Under the pieces are notes generated by a model. That model was not told where the DNA came from. It saw nothing but the letters and a program-made list of their open reading frames with translations, and did not search any database. A program made the position numbers and the translations under genes. Below are positions 1 to 8,985 of a stretch of 64,000 nucleotides of DNA, one piece after another; position 1 is the first letter of the stretch, and each line of letters begins with the position of its first letter. Origin of the DNA: an uncultured Pseudohongiella sp. (lineage in GTDB: Bacteria; Pseudomonadota; Gammaproteobacteria; Pseudomonadales; Pseudohongiellaceae); contig OX638323.1 in the NCBI GenBank assembly GCA_951812715.1, positions 1,426,001-1,490,000 on the forward strand, written 5' to 3'.

Positions 1-392
1 GCAGATTGCGCCATTTGCAACAGAGCTCGCGAATTGGGATAACGCACAAGCACAATTCTGTCCCATTCAACGCCGCCGATAAAAGTCATTCGACACTCGC
101 CTGAAAATATAATTTCCGCACCAACCCGAGACAGCGGCTCGACCACATCGGCGCCGTACTGGTTGTAGCTCGCTTCATCGGCGAACTTGAGCAGATTCAC
201 CATCACCACCGGCTGGTCCGGAAGCTGGGCAAAAGCCTCGGCCTGTTCCGGTGTTGGGCCCATGGCATTGACCTCCATGGTTTGAGCGCTCGCTCCTTTG
301 CCGAACAAACCCGCGACCGCCGCCAGTCCGGCCGCCGCGCTTGATTTGGCTATAAATCCGCGTCTGCTTTTACTCGTTTTTTCATTTTCCAC
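1..392 (-). CDS. Exported DUF1330-family protein (partial, cut by window edge)
   Basis: I read this on the minus strand from a GTG at 392, preceded by GGAGAG at a good distance. The N-terminus has a twin-arginine motif (KSRRGFIAKSS), then an Ala/Gly-rich hydrophobic stretch and an ASA-Q cleavage site, so a Tat-exported protein is likely. The mature part contains PVVMVNLLKF, YNQYGADVVEPL and WDRIVLVRYPNSRALL, the pattern of the DUF1330 ferredoxin-like alpha/beta-barrel family, whose function is unknown. About 130 codons are visible; the C-terminus lies beyond the window edge. No ATG lies near the Tat motif, so the GTG start matters. Confidence 0.75.
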   Translation of the reverse strand, partial: MENEKTSKSRRGFIAKSSAAAGLAAVAGLFGKGASAQTMEVNAMGPTPEQAEAFAQLPDQPVVMVNLLKFADEASYNQYGADVVEPLSRVGAEIIFSGECRMTFIGGVEWDRIVLVRYPNSRALLQMAQS

Positions 393-521
393 AATTGCTC
401 TCCAGGTAAGGTGGCTCTGGTTTGTTGGACCGAGTTGCTTGCACACCCACTCAATCAGCTTCTTTCGAGGCACAATGAACAGGATTGTTGCTCTTCTATC
501 TCGCGATGTATTAGCGCCGTT

Positions 522-635
522 TTAGGCGTAATCGGCGTGTACGATGGCATTGACGATAGCCTCGCGCACCGCGACCGGCGGGAGATTCCAGAGTCTTGCT
601 CTTGGATTGTTTCAGCAAGTCGATCAGTTCCATAG
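522..635 (-). pseudogene. Relic of an AlbA_2 / HATPase_c_4 (COG2865-type) putative transcriptional regulator
   Basis: Two short peptides from one protein family sit together on the minus strand. An ATG at 635 opens with MELIDLLKQSKSKTLE, resembling the first residues of AlbA_2 DNA-binding proteins. After a frame change comes NLPPVAVREAIVNAIVHADY then TAA, which is the helix motif of the distal ATPase-like domain of the same family. In a normal gene these are separated by a few hundred residues, so a large internal deletion plus a frameshift is inferred. The rest of 393-804 holds nothing else I recognise apart from the short repeat near 757. Confidence 0.5.
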
Positions 636-756
636 CTCTGAAGTGTACTCTGAAGTGCTCTGAAGTCGAGCGCTTCAGAGTTGAACTTGGGCATTGCCGT
701 TTGGTAGAGAATTTCGCCGCGGATGGGATACCGCGTTTCATTGATCGATGTGACGA

Positions 757-799
757 GATTCTGCGACTCCGCTTCGCTCCGCGCGGAATGACGGTGGGT
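757..799. repeat. Isolated copy of the CTTCACTG/CGCGCGGAATGACAGTGGG repeat family
   Basis: The text CGACTCCGCTTCGCTCCGCG followed by GGAATGACGGTGGG closely matches the opening of the tandem array at 32609-32955. It sits immediately 3' of the MocA oxidoreductase gene, just as the big array sits 3' of the PLP-enzyme gene. This suggests a dispersed element that favours gene ends. Confidence 0.6.
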
Positions 800-804
800 G
801 GACG

Positions 805-1866
805 TTAATCCAGCAGTGAATCGACATCCACGGCCTGGCCGGTCTCGATGGATCGCTGGCCGGCAAGCCCGATCAGCACGGACATCAGGCCGTCCCGCGT
901 CGTCACCGCCGCAGGTCTGTTTTCACGAATCGCGTCGATGAACTCCCGATGTTCGAGAAAGCTTGAGCCGTGATGAAAACCGGTATGCCTGACTCGCGAG
1001 TCCATTGAGACGGGAATCGAATCGCCCGACCTGCCTTCTCGTTTGCTGATATACAATTCCTCGCCGGGCACGGTGGTTTCCAGTTTGCCGACGTCGCCGG
1101 TCACGGCGATGTTCTGCTCATGCCGGGAGCCTTCCGCGAACATGCAAAGATCCAGCATCGCCCGCGCGCCGCTGTCGTATTCCACGATGACGTAAGCATT
1201 GTCGAGAATATCGGGAACCTCGCCGTCGTAGATTTCGTCCAGGTGATTGACCGACTGGGCGCCGGACGCCAGTACACGAGACGGTTTCCCCGGCACGACC
1301 AGGTTCATCAGGTCAAAGAAGTGGCAGCACTTCTCGACCAGTGTGCCGCCGGTGTTGCGGTTGAACCGGTTCCAGTCTCCCACTTTTCGCAGGAAAGGGA
1401 ATCGATGTTCGCGAATGGCGCACATTTTCACCTGGCCTACTTCGGGCAGATGCCGGAGCAGGGAACTGATGGTCGGGATGAAACGATATTCCAGTCCCAC
1501 CCAGATTACTCCCTTGTGCGCCCTGGCCGCCGCATCGACTTCCAGGGCATCGGCGAGCGTCGTGCACATTGGCTTTTCCAGCATGACGTGCTTGTCTGTG
1601 GTGAAGATATCCCGCATGACGTCGATGTGCGTGTAGTTGGGGGAAGCCACGACCAGGGCATCGACGTCCCAGGAGTCAAGGATCTCCCGGTAGTCTGAAT
1701 GCACGCGCGGCGAGAAGCGGTCGCCGCAGGCTTTCAGAGCCCATTCGCGGGGCTCGGCGTTGGGGTCGGCCACCGCGATGATTTCCACGTCGTCCATCGC
1801 CGCCAGGTTGCGGATATGTTCGCAACCCATCATGCCGGTGCCGATAATGCCGTATCGAATGGTCAA
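805..1866 (-). CDS. Gfo/Idh/MocA-family NAD(P)-dependent oxidoreductase
   Basis: The protein is about 353 aa and cytosolic. The N-terminal Rossmann fold begins at once with IRYGIIGTGMMG (GxGxxG), followed by DVEIIAVADPN, the dinucleotide-binding pattern of this family. EKPMCTTLADALE carries the conserved EKP motif, and the C-terminal beta-sheet domain contains CHFFDLMNLV. Family members oxidise sugars, inositols or related polyols; the substrate is not predictable here. The longer open frame to 2013 adds an unrelated N-terminus, so I place the start at a TTG at 1866 with AGGACA just upstream. The gene is divergent from the FMN dehydrogenase at 1961, and the two share a 94-bp promoter region. 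Confidence 0.85.
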   Translation of the reverse strand: MTIRYGIIGTGMMGCEHIRNLAAMDDVEIIAVADPNAEPREWALKACGDRFSPRVHSDYREILDSWDVDALVVASPNYTHIDVMRDIFTTDKHVMLEKPMCTTLADALEVDAAARAHKGVIWVGLEYRFIPTISSLLRHLPEVGQVKMCAIREHRFPFLRKVGDWNRFNRNTGGTLVEKCCHFFDLMNLVVPGKPSRVLASGAQSVNHLDEIYDGEVPDILDNAYVIVEYDSGARAMLDLCMFAEGSRHEQNIAVTGDVGKLETTVPGEELYISKREGRSGDSIPVSMDSRVRHTGFHHGSSFLEHREFIDAIRENRPAAVTTRDGLMSVLIGLAGQRSIETGQAVDVDSLLD

Positions 1867-1960
1867 GGCTTGTCCTGATTTGTATGTTTTCTGAGTTTTC
1901 TGGCAGGATAACCGCGAGTAGACGCCAATGGAAATCAACAGGTATTTTCCGGAGTTCCGC

Positions 1961-3142
1961 ATGACCCACCGCCGAGAATTTCTCAAGTATCTTGCCGCCA
2001 GTCCCTTGCTCACCAGTTATTCCGCTTTCGCCCAGGAAGTGGAAGAAACACTGCGAGAGCGATTGACCGACCCCAGCGAAGTCATCAACGTTTTCGAAAT
2101 GGAGGCACTGGCCCGGGAGAAAATGCCGCCCGCCCATTTCGGTTATCTGGCGACAGGTGTGGACAGCGACGAAACGATTCTCGCGAATCGCGAAGGCTTC
2201 AGCCGCTTTCAGATAAAGCCGCGGCGTCTTGTCGATGTAAGCGAGATAAGTACCTCGGTCAACCTGCTGGGTACCGAGGCCGGGTCCCCGATCGTGCTTT
2301 GCCCGGTGGGGAGTCAGGGCGCCTATCACGCCGATGCGGAATTGGGCTCGGCAAGAGCCGCCGCCGAAAAAGGACATCATATGATCCTGTCCACGCAGTC
2401 ATCGACTTCCGTCGAGGCAGTGGCGGAAGCTCGCGGCGCACCCATCTGGCATCAGCTCTATGCAACGAATCGCTGGGAAAATACCGTGCTCATGCTGCAA
2501 AGGGCGGAAGCGGCGGGATGTACCGCGGTGTGCCTGACCGTTGATTTACCCGGCGGGCGCAATACCGAAACCCAGGCGCGAATGACCCGTTCCGATACGC
2601 GAAATTGCACCGACTGCCATACGGGCCGTCTGAAGCCGATGTTCGATGGTCTGGATATGCAGGGAGCGAGCTTGAACAATGCCGCCATGACCTGGGAGGT
2701 GATCGGGCGCATGAAGGAAGTCACCGGCATGAAGGTGGTTATCAAAGGGATCGAGGTCGGTTTCGACGCCGCCATGGCAGTGCAGAGCGGCGCCGACGCC
2801 ATCGTGGTTTCCAATCACGGCGGCAGAGCGACTGAAACCGGTAGAGGCACGATTGAATGCTTGCCGGAAGTGGCCGCCGCCGTGAACGGGCGCATTCCGA
2901 TCCTTATCGACGGCGGCTTCCGCCGCGGCACCGATGTCTTCAAGGCGCTTGCCCTGGGCGCTTCCGCGGTAGGAATCGGCAGGCCCTATTGTTTCGGCCT
3001 GGGAGCGTTCGGGCAGGCGGGTGTGGAGAGAGTCCTGGATCTGTTGAACCGGGAACTGGATATCGCCATGCGCGGCAGCGGAACCACCAGCATCGAAGCG
3101 ATCGGGCCTGATTATGTACACGATCTGGGACGCAGAGCCTAA
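1961..3142 (+). CDS. Exported FMN-dependent alpha-hydroxy-acid dehydrogenase (lactate oxidase/monooxygenase type)
   Basis: The protein is 393 aa, start ATG 1961 with GGAG six bases upstream; an in-frame ATG at 1928 lacks a ribosome site. The N-terminus THRREFLKYLAASPLLTSYS then FAQ resembles a Tat/Sec signal, unusual for a family that is mostly cytosolic or membrane-associated. Family features are FGYLATGVDSDETI near the start of the barrel, LSTQSSTSVEAV, the catalytic-base region VSNHGGRATETGR (His) and the phosphate-binding end ILIDGGFRRGTDVFKALALG then VGIGRP. Known relatives oxidise L-lactate, glycolate or mandelate using FMN. The substrate is inferred only as a small alpha-hydroxy acid. 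The 298 bases after the stop contain no gene I can see. Confidence 0.85.
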   Translation: MTHRREFLKYLAASPLLTSYSAFAQEVEETLRERLTDPSEVINVFEMEALAREKMPPAHFGYLATGVDSDETILANREGFSRFQIKPRRLVDVSEISTSVNLLGTEAGSPIVLCPVGSQGAYHADAELGSARAAAEKGHHMILSTQSSTSVEAVAEARGAPIWHQLYATNRWENTVLMLQRAEAAGCTAVCLTVDLPGGRNTETQARMTRSDTRNCTDCHTGRLKPMFDGLDMQGASLNNAAMTWEVIGRMKEVTGMKVVIKGIEVGFDAAMAVQSGADAIVVSNHGGRATETGRGTIECLPEVAAAVNGRIPILIDGGFRRGTDVFKALALGASAVGIGRPYCFGLGAFGQAGVERVLDLLNRELDIAMRGSGTTSIEAIGPDYVHDLGRRA

Positions 3143-3440
3143 ATAATCCGGTAACCCTGGCGGGGCTACTCTAGCCGGCGACACTTGCTCGCAACTTCAG
3201 GCCCGCGGCACTCGCCTCCCGGCCAGTATGGTCTCGAATGGGAACAGGCGCTGGCAATCCATAGACGACTGTGCGTTTGATTGGCGTCGCGAAAGCTAAT
3301 TTCTGTCCAAGCTTGACTCAACTAAGGTATGCTGTCAGGCGGATGGAGATCGCGCAATCCGTTTCAGGAAATGTTGCTTGTGGTCGATAATTGGTAACAA
3401 CCACTAGATATAGTGGTCTGTTATGCGAGGAACGGGGACC

Positions 3441-3728
3441 GTGCAGACAGAAATCTTAAATACTTCAGAAATTGTGGAAAGAGCCGAGAAAATATATACG
3501 GAGAAGTACAAAGCCGAATTCGAAGCGCAACATGGCGGCAAGTATCTAGCTATCGACATTACGGATGGAGCAGGTTATTTGGGAGATTTTTCTGAAATAG
3601 CCATGCAGAAGGCCAAAGAGAGTTCTCCTCACGGTGTTTTTCATTTAATCCGGATCGGCGCATCGAGTTCTTTCCACCTTGGATACTTGGGCAACCAATG
3701 TTTCAACCTTAGTACGGGGTGTTATTGA
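3441..3728 (+). CDS. Small hypothetical protein paired with a clan AA aspartic protease
   Basis: The protein is about 95 aa. I prefer the GTG at 3441, preceded by AGGAACGGGGACC, over the ATG at 3423, which has no ribosome site. The sequence reads EIVERAEKIYTEKYKAEFEA then GGKYLAIDITDGAGYLGDFS and ends with HGVFHLIRIGASSSFHLG. From memory, genes of this kind occur directly upstream of small retropepsin-like proteases in many proteobacteria, but I know no function. The end overlaps the protease gene by about 50 bases, so translation is probably coupled. Confidence 0.6.
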   Translation: MQTEILNTSEIVERAEKIYTEKYKAEFEAQHGGKYLAIDITDGAGYLGDFSEIAMQKAKESSPHGVFHLIRIGASSSFHLGYLGNQCFNLSTGCY

Positions 3729-4134
3729 CGACTCCGGCATTCCCAAGTTGCGAATCGGCATCTGCAAAGACGTTCACAGTCTTCCGCACAGCAATTTTTC
3801 AGGCGAAGCCTATCTGGATACGGGATTCACGGGATTTGCCCAAATTCCGATCGACTTGGCGCGCCAATTGGATTTAACCGTATGGGGAACTACTACAGTC
3901 AGAGTAGCTGACAATCGTGAAGTGCCCATACAGATCCGTCAAGCTGTGGTGATGTTAAACGGCGAACCGAAAGACGGTTATTTCTATGTGTCGGAATCGC
4001 TGCCCGTAATTCTACTCGGCATGGATTTTTTGAGAATCTTCCAATGCTCTCTTGTTGTATCCACTTCGTACGCATATGTTGTTCCAAGCGCACGTCTCGA
4101 TCCACTGATAGAAGGCTGGAAACCACCCAAATAA
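3679..4134 (+). CDS. Clan AA (retropepsin-like) aspartic protease-fold protein
   Basis: The protein is about 151 aa. It has a single catalytic-type motif YLDTGFTGFAQIP (DTG), followed by hydrophobic strands and the partner motif LPVILLGMDFLRIF. That is the layout of a one-domain retropepsin that would act as a homodimer. There is no signal peptide, so it should be cytosolic. The ATG at 3679 lies inside the preceding gene in another frame. Homologues usually begin close to the VRGVIDDSG segment, but no start codon is available there, so the start is uncertain. A two-gene module with the upstream protein is inferred from the overlap. The 247 bases after it contain nothing recognisable. Confidence 0.7.
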   Translation: MDTWATNVSTLVRGVIDDSGIPKLRIGICKDVHSLPHSNFSGEAYLDTGFTGFAQIPIDLARQLDLTVWGTTTVRVADNREVPIQIRQAVVMLNGEPKDGYFYVSESLPVILLGMDFLRIFQCSLVVSTSYAYVVPSARLDPLIEGWKPPK

Positions 4135-4381
4135 GGTCTTCCGCAGCGATTCGCGTACCATAGCCGCTTGTTTCATCCGCTCCTACCCGCGTCCCTTCGA
4201 CAAGACGATGCTCCCGCAACAGCCCGTGTCAGATGCCTCTCTGACTCCTGGCAAGGTGTCTTGGAGAGGATCGTGGTCTTGCCCCTGTATTTTGCGGACT
4301 CCCGGAACTATGATTCCTAGTTGCAGTGGAAGCCAGATCAGTAAACCAGGACATTTGAATCTGATAATTGGGTTGGCTCAC

Positions 4382-6349
4382 ATGACGACAAAACGAATTC
4401 TCGGGTTGTTCCTTCTCGCAATTTGTGTGGCCTCCCCCGCCGGCTATGCCCAATCCGGAATGGTCGAGGGAGATTGGCGCTATTTCGGCGGCGACAGCGG
4501 CAGCACCAAGTATTCTTCTCTGGATCAAATTACCGCGGACAACTTCGACCGGCTTGAAATCAAGTGGCGCTGGCAGTCCATCGACGGCCGTTTCGATCTG
4601 GACCAACTGAAGACCGAGTATCCGAATCTGCTGATTGCCAACGATGTCCCGGAGGTCAGCATCAATGGGCTGAAAACTGCCCCGCTGGCGGTTGATGGGG
4701 TGCTCTATATCTCCACGCCCCTGTATCAGGCCGCTGCCGTCGATGCGCTCACCGGCGAAACCTTGTGGACCTACGATCCCCGCAGCTATGCCTCGGGCAT
4801 CCCGATCATGATGCTCGGCTTCAGCAACCGCGGGCTGGCGTATTGGACCGACGGCGAAAAATCCCGGGTCGTGTGGGGAACCGGCGATGGTTACATGATT
4901 GAAGTCGATGCCGAATCCGGCGAAGCGATTCCCGGGTTCGGCGAAGGCGGCAGAGTGGATCTCATCGCCGGCATTCCCCGGGCGCGACGTGAGGCGCCGA
5001 TAAATTATTCGGTGACGTCTTCTCCAATAATCGTCGACGATGTCATTGTCGTGGGATCGGCGATATCGGACCAGCCTGACTACAAGGAGATGCCGCCGGG
5101 TCATGTGCGCGGCTTCGATGTAAACACGGGAGCATTGCTATGGACTTTCCATACCGTTCCCCAGCCAGGGGAACTCGGTAACGAAACCTGGGAAGACGGC
5201 TCCTGGGAATACAGCGGCCATGCCAATGTGTGGACGCTGATGAGCGCCGATGTCGAGGCGGGCATCGTATATCTGCCGGTCGGTTCTCCCACCAATGACA
5301 ACTACGGTGGGCATCGGCTTGGAGACAACCTCTTCGGCAACAGCCTGGTGGCGCTGGATGCGAAGACCGGCCAGCGACTATGGCATTTTCAGATGGTGCA
5401 CCATGACCTTTGGGACTATGACCCGCCGGCGGCGCCGAACCTGATCGATATCACCGTGGACGGCGAACCGGTCAAGGCGGTCGCCCAGGTTACCAAGCAT
5501 GGATTCGTGTTCACGTTCGACCGCATTACCGGCGAACCGATATGGCCCATCGAAGAGCGGCCGGTTCCCGCGTCCGATGTGCCGGGGGAACGCGCCTCGC
5601 CCACCCAGCCGTTCCCGAGCAAACCTCCGCCGTTCGAGCGCCAGAACCTGAGCGTGGACGACTTGATCGACTTTACCCCGGAGCTGCATGAAGCTGCTGT
5701 GGCAATGCTCGAACAACATCGCTTTGGACCGATTTTCACACCGCCCTCACTGCCAACCGAAACCAGTTTCGGCACGATTCATATGCCGGGATACATCGGT
5801 GGCGCCAACTGGATGGGCGCCGCGGTCGACCCGGAAACCGGCATCCTGTACATACCCTCCGTCTCCACGCCGAGCCGCTCCGGACTGGCGGTGCCGACCG
5901 CAGAAGACGCTACCTTGAATTATGTGCGCAATGTCACCACGAATTTGCGCCCGCGAGGCTTGCCTCTGATAAAGCCTCCCTATGGGCAAATCACCGCGAT
6001 CGACATGAACGCAGGCGAAATTCTGTGGCAGGTACCGAACGGACCGGGAGCGCCCGGCGTGCTGAACCACCCGCTGCTGGAAGATGTGGAGTTGCCTCCG
6101 CTTGGTAATGGCTGGGATCAGGTGCTGGTAACGAAGACCCTGCTGATCTCGGCGCAAAGAACACCCGATCCGGGCGGCAGCTACCCACTGGTGGCGCGTG
6201 ACAAGCAAACCGGCGTCACGATCGCCCGGGTGGCGCTGCCGGCTCAGCCTATCGGCCCGCCGGTGACTTTCCGCGCCAACGGCGAGCAACATGTGGCGGT
6301 AACCATGCTCGGAACGCCGCCGGAACTGGTGGTGCTGGGTTTGCCATGA
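4382..6349 (+). CDS. Periplasmic PQQ-dependent dehydrogenase (quinoprotein), first of a tandem pair
   Basis: The protein is 655 aa starting at ATG 4382. The signal peptide MTTKRILGLFLLAICVASPA ends GYAQ, so it is periplasmic. The mature start GDWRYFGGDSGSTKYSSLDQ is the classic first propeller blade of PQQ dehydrogenases. Blade motifs recur: ALTGETLWTYDP, VNTGALLWTFHTVP, AKTGQRLWHFQMVHHDLWDY and NAGEILWQVPNGPG. The long open frame beginning at 4208 is upstream noise. Relatives oxidise alcohols, aldoses or polyols and pass electrons to a quinone or cytochrome; the substrate is unknown. I did not find the adjacent Cys-Cys pair of methanol dehydrogenases or a fused cytochrome domain. It overlaps the next gene by 4 bases (ATGA). 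Confidence 0.9.
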   Translation: MTTKRILGLFLLAICVASPAGYAQSGMVEGDWRYFGGDSGSTKYSSLDQITADNFDRLEIKWRWQSIDGRFDLDQLKTEYPNLLIANDVPEVSINGLKTAPLAVDGVLYISTPLYQAAAVDALTGETLWTYDPRSYASGIPIMMLGFSNRGLAYWTDGEKSRVVWGTGDGYMIEVDAESGEAIPGFGEGGRVDLIAGIPRARREAPINYSVTSSPIIVDDVIVVGSAISDQPDYKEMPPGHVRGFDVNTGALLWTFHTVPQPGELGNETWEDGSWEYSGHANVWTLMSADVEAGIVYLPVGSPTNDNYGGHRLGDNLFGNSLVALDAKTGQRLWHFQMVHHDLWDYDPPAAPNLIDITVDGEPVKAVAQVTKHGFVFTFDRITGEPIWPIEERPVPASDVPGERASPTQPFPSKPPPFERQNLSVDDLIDFTPELHEAAVAMLEQHRFGPIFTPPSLPTETSFGTIHMPGYIGGANWMGAAVDPETGILYIPSVSTPSRSGLAVPTAEDATLNYVRNVTTNLRPRGLPLIKPPYGQITAIDMNAGEILWQVPNGPGAPGVLNHPLLEDVELPPLGNGWDQVLVTKTLLISAQRTPDPGGSYPLVARDKQTGVTIARVALPAQPIGPPVTFRANGEQHVAVTMLGTPPELVVLGLP

Positions 6350-8253
6350 AATATTGGCTGATTCCACTGCTGGCGTCCTGCCTCTTTCTTGACAGTGCTC
6401 TGGCACAGCAGGGAGCCCGGGACGGCGAATGGCGCAGCTATGGCGGCGATGCCGCGCACACGAAATACTCACCACTCGATCAGATAAACGCGGACAACGT
6501 ACAACGCCTGCAAGTCGCCTGGACCTGGGAATCCGTGGACCAGGCGCTGCGGGAAAACAACGAAGTCATTCAAAACCGCGGTTCGTTTCGAACCTACGCC
6601 TATGAAGTTACGCCACTCATGGTGAACGGCGTGTTGTACACGACGACCTCACTCGGCCAGATTGCGGCCATCGATCCGGTTTCAGGGGAAACACTGTGGA
6701 GTTTCGATCCCGTGCTGTATCTTGATGGGCGGCCCGCCGTGCATGGGTTCATGACGCGGGGTCTTTCGTATTGGACCGATGGCCGGCAAGAAAGACTGTT
6801 CTACGCCGGCGGCCGCACGTTCCTGTTATCCATCGACTCGGCGACCGGCAGACCCGATCCGGACTTTGGCCGCGGCGGCCGTGTCGATCTCAAACGCGGT
6901 CTCGGCAGAACCATCGATCCTTCGCTTTATGCGGTAAGTTCACCGCCCGTCGTGGTCGGCGACGTTGTCGTCGTGGGTTCGGCCATGACGGAAGGAACCG
7001 ACTTTCGTGAAGCGCCGCCCGGTCATGTGCGCGGATTCGATGCGCGCACGGGCGAGATGCTGTGGATTTTTCATACGATTCCCCATCCCGGCGAATTCGG
7101 CGCCGATAGCTGGCCCGACGACGCCTGGGAATACACCGGCGGCGCCAATGTCTGGACCCTGATGAGCGCCGATGAAGAACTGGGACTGGTCTATTTGCCG
7201 GTGGGAACGACGGTGCCCGACTACTACGGCGGCCATCGCGCCGGCGACAACCTGTTCGCCAATTCCCTGGTGGCCCTGCATGCCGACAGCGGAGAACGGG
7301 CGTGGCATTTTCAATTCGTGCATCACTCGGTGTGGGACTATGACCCACCGGCCGCGCCGAACCTCATCGACATCGTGGTCGACGGCCGTCCGATCAAGGC
7401 GGTGGCGCAGATTACCAAACAAGGCTTTACCTTTGTCTTCGATCGTGAAACCGGCGAACCCGTTTGGCCCATTGAAGAAAGAGCGGTTCCGGCCTCGACG
7501 GTGACGGGTGAATTCACTTCGCCGACCCAACCTTTCCCAACCAGGCCACCGTTGTTTCTGGTAAACGGCGCCACCGAAGACGACCTCATCGACTTCACAC
7601 CGGAACTCCGGGCGGAGGCATTGGAGATATTCAGCCAATACCATAGCGGCCCGTTGTATACGCCACCCGCGCCGGGAGACAACATCATCCGGCCCGGCTG
7701 GAGCGGCGGCGCGAACTGGTGGGGCGCCGCTTACGACCCGGAAACGAATCGTTTGTTTGTGCCTAGCTGGGCGCATTTCTCCACGGTAAACATCAATCCG
7801 CCGGAGTCTCCCGATTCCGATCTGACGATTCGGCCACAAGTGCGACAATTGAGCGGGCCGCGGGGCTTGCCGCTTTTCAAACCGCCCTACTCGCAACTGG
7901 TCGCCTTCGACATGAATCGGGGTGAAAAGCTCTGGCATGTGCCGGTGGGAACCGGGCCAACCGATCATCCCGACCTGCAAGGTCTTGAGTTGGCGCCGAT
8001 GGGCAATTTTGAAAAGCTGGGCGGTCCGCTGCTCACCAAAACGCTGCTCTTCATCGGGCAGGGTTTCGAGACCAATCGCCTCGGCGTGTACGACAAAGAA
8101 ACCGGCGAAGAACTGTGGTGGCTGCAGCTACCGGCGCGCTTCCATGCGGCGCCCATCACCTATCTGGCGGACGGCAAGCAATACATCGTGTTCGCGCTCG
8201 GCGGAGGAGCGAGCGGAGAGGCGGAACGCCTGATGGCTTTGGCATTGCCTTGA
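6346..8253 (+). CDS. Periplasmic PQQ-dependent dehydrogenase, second of a tandem pair
   Basis: The protein is 635 aa. The start ATG overlaps the stop of the preceding paralogue (ATGA), so the two are translationally coupled. The signal peptide MKYWLIPLLASCLFLDSALA is followed by QQGARDGEWRSYGGDAAHTK. The propeller repeats align one by one with the upstream copy: VSGETLWSFDP, ARTGEMLWIFHTIP, FVHHSVWDYDPPAAPNLID and RGEKLWHVPVGTG. The two are clearly paralogues but have diverged, for example around residues 390-420, so they probably act on different substrates or form a hetero-oligomer. The stop is 11 bases from the stop of the convergent aldolase gene. Confidence 0.9.
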   Translation: MKYWLIPLLASCLFLDSALAQQGARDGEWRSYGGDAAHTKYSPLDQINADNVQRLQVAWTWESVDQALRENNEVIQNRGSFRTYAYEVTPLMVNGVLYTTTSLGQIAAIDPVSGETLWSFDPVLYLDGRPAVHGFMTRGLSYWTDGRQERLFYAGGRTFLLSIDSATGRPDPDFGRGGRVDLKRGLGRTIDPSLYAVSSPPVVVGDVVVVGSAMTEGTDFREAPPGHVRGFDARTGEMLWIFHTIPHPGEFGADSWPDDAWEYTGGANVWTLMSADEELGLVYLPVGTTVPDYYGGHRAGDNLFANSLVALHADSGERAWHFQFVHHSVWDYDPPAAPNLIDIVVDGRPIKAVAQITKQGFTFVFDRETGEPVWPIEERAVPASTVTGEFTSPTQPFPTRPPLFLVNGATEDDLIDFTPELRAEALEIFSQYHSGPLYTPPAPGDNIIRPGWSGGANWWGAAYDPETNRLFVPSWAHFSTVNINPPESPDSDLTIRPQVRQLSGPRGLPLFKPPYSQLVAFDMNRGEKLWHVPVGTGPTDHPDLQGLELAPMGNFEKLGGPLLTKTLLFIGQGFETNRLGVYDKETGEELWWLQLPARFHAAPITYLADGKQYIVFALGGGASGEAERLMALALP

Positions 8254-8264
8254 GCGAATTGCCT

Positions 8265-8957
8265 TCAATACACGCCGTGATGACGCGCCAGGAAATTGAA
8301 GGTGTTGCGCAGGTAATCCTCTCCGTTCAGGTCGGCCCTGGCGAAACGGGCGGCGTCCGCGGAAATGGGCTGACTGTCGGGGCTTTTCATCTGCGCTTCC
8401 GCGGCGCGCTCCATGAGTACGAATCGCGCGACCGCCGAGGCGACGGAAGCGCCGGCGGCAAGCAAGCCGTGGCTGCGCAAGATCACTGAATTGTTTTGGC
8501 CCATGCTTTGCGCGATCCGCGCACCGGCTGAGAGACTCTGTACTTGCACTTCCTCGTCGTCGAACAAGGCGCAGTCTTCGAAAAAGATGCAGGCCTCCTG
8601 GGTGACAGGCTCGAGCAGGCGGTTCCGTGCGGAAAAAGGCACACCCCACGACGTATGCGTGTGAGCCACGCTGCCTATATCGGGGCGCGCGGCGAGAATC
8701 GGCTGATGGATATGATAGCCCGGCCAGTTGACGGCGCCGGCGCCGGCCACAATCTGACCATCCCGGTCGATCAGCACCATGTCGTCGGCTGTGGCAGCCG
8801 GAAACGTGACTCCATAGCCGAGCATCCAGAAGCAGTCGCCGCGTTCGGGGTCCCGCGCGCTGATATGGCCATCGCCCATATCGCCCCAACCGAGCGCCCC
8901 GAACACCCGGTAGGCTCGCGCCAACTCCTCGCACAAGGCTGTTCCGTCTTTCGCCAT
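8265..8957 (-). CDS. Class II aldolase/adducin-family protein
   Basis: The protein is about 230 aa, cytosolic, of the family that includes L-fuculose-1-phosphate aldolase. The visible metal-binding signature is HTHTSWGVPF, preceded by GHISARDPERGDCFWM and followed by the distal His in LRSHGLLAAG. The C-terminus AEAQMKSPDSQPIS is typical of decarboxylase/aldolase relatives of unknown substrate. An upstream in-frame region to 9152 lies inside the GST gene and does not look like family sequence. I therefore use ATG 8957, which is 29 bases after the GST stop. The pair is probably one transcription unit. Confidence 0.8.
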   Translation of the reverse strand: MAKDGTALCEELARAYRVFGALGWGDMGDGHISARDPERGDCFWMLGYGVTFPAATADDMVLIDRDGQIVAGAGAVNWPGYHIHQPILAARPDIGSVAHTHTSWGVPFSARNRLLEPVTQEACIFFEDCALFDDEEVQVQSLSAGARIAQSMGQNNSVILRSHGLLAAGASVASAVARFVLMERAAEAQMKSPDSQPISADAARFARADLNGEDYLRNTFNFLARHHGVY

Positions 8958-8985
8958 GGCCTTGAAAGCTCCAAAGTACTTCGCA

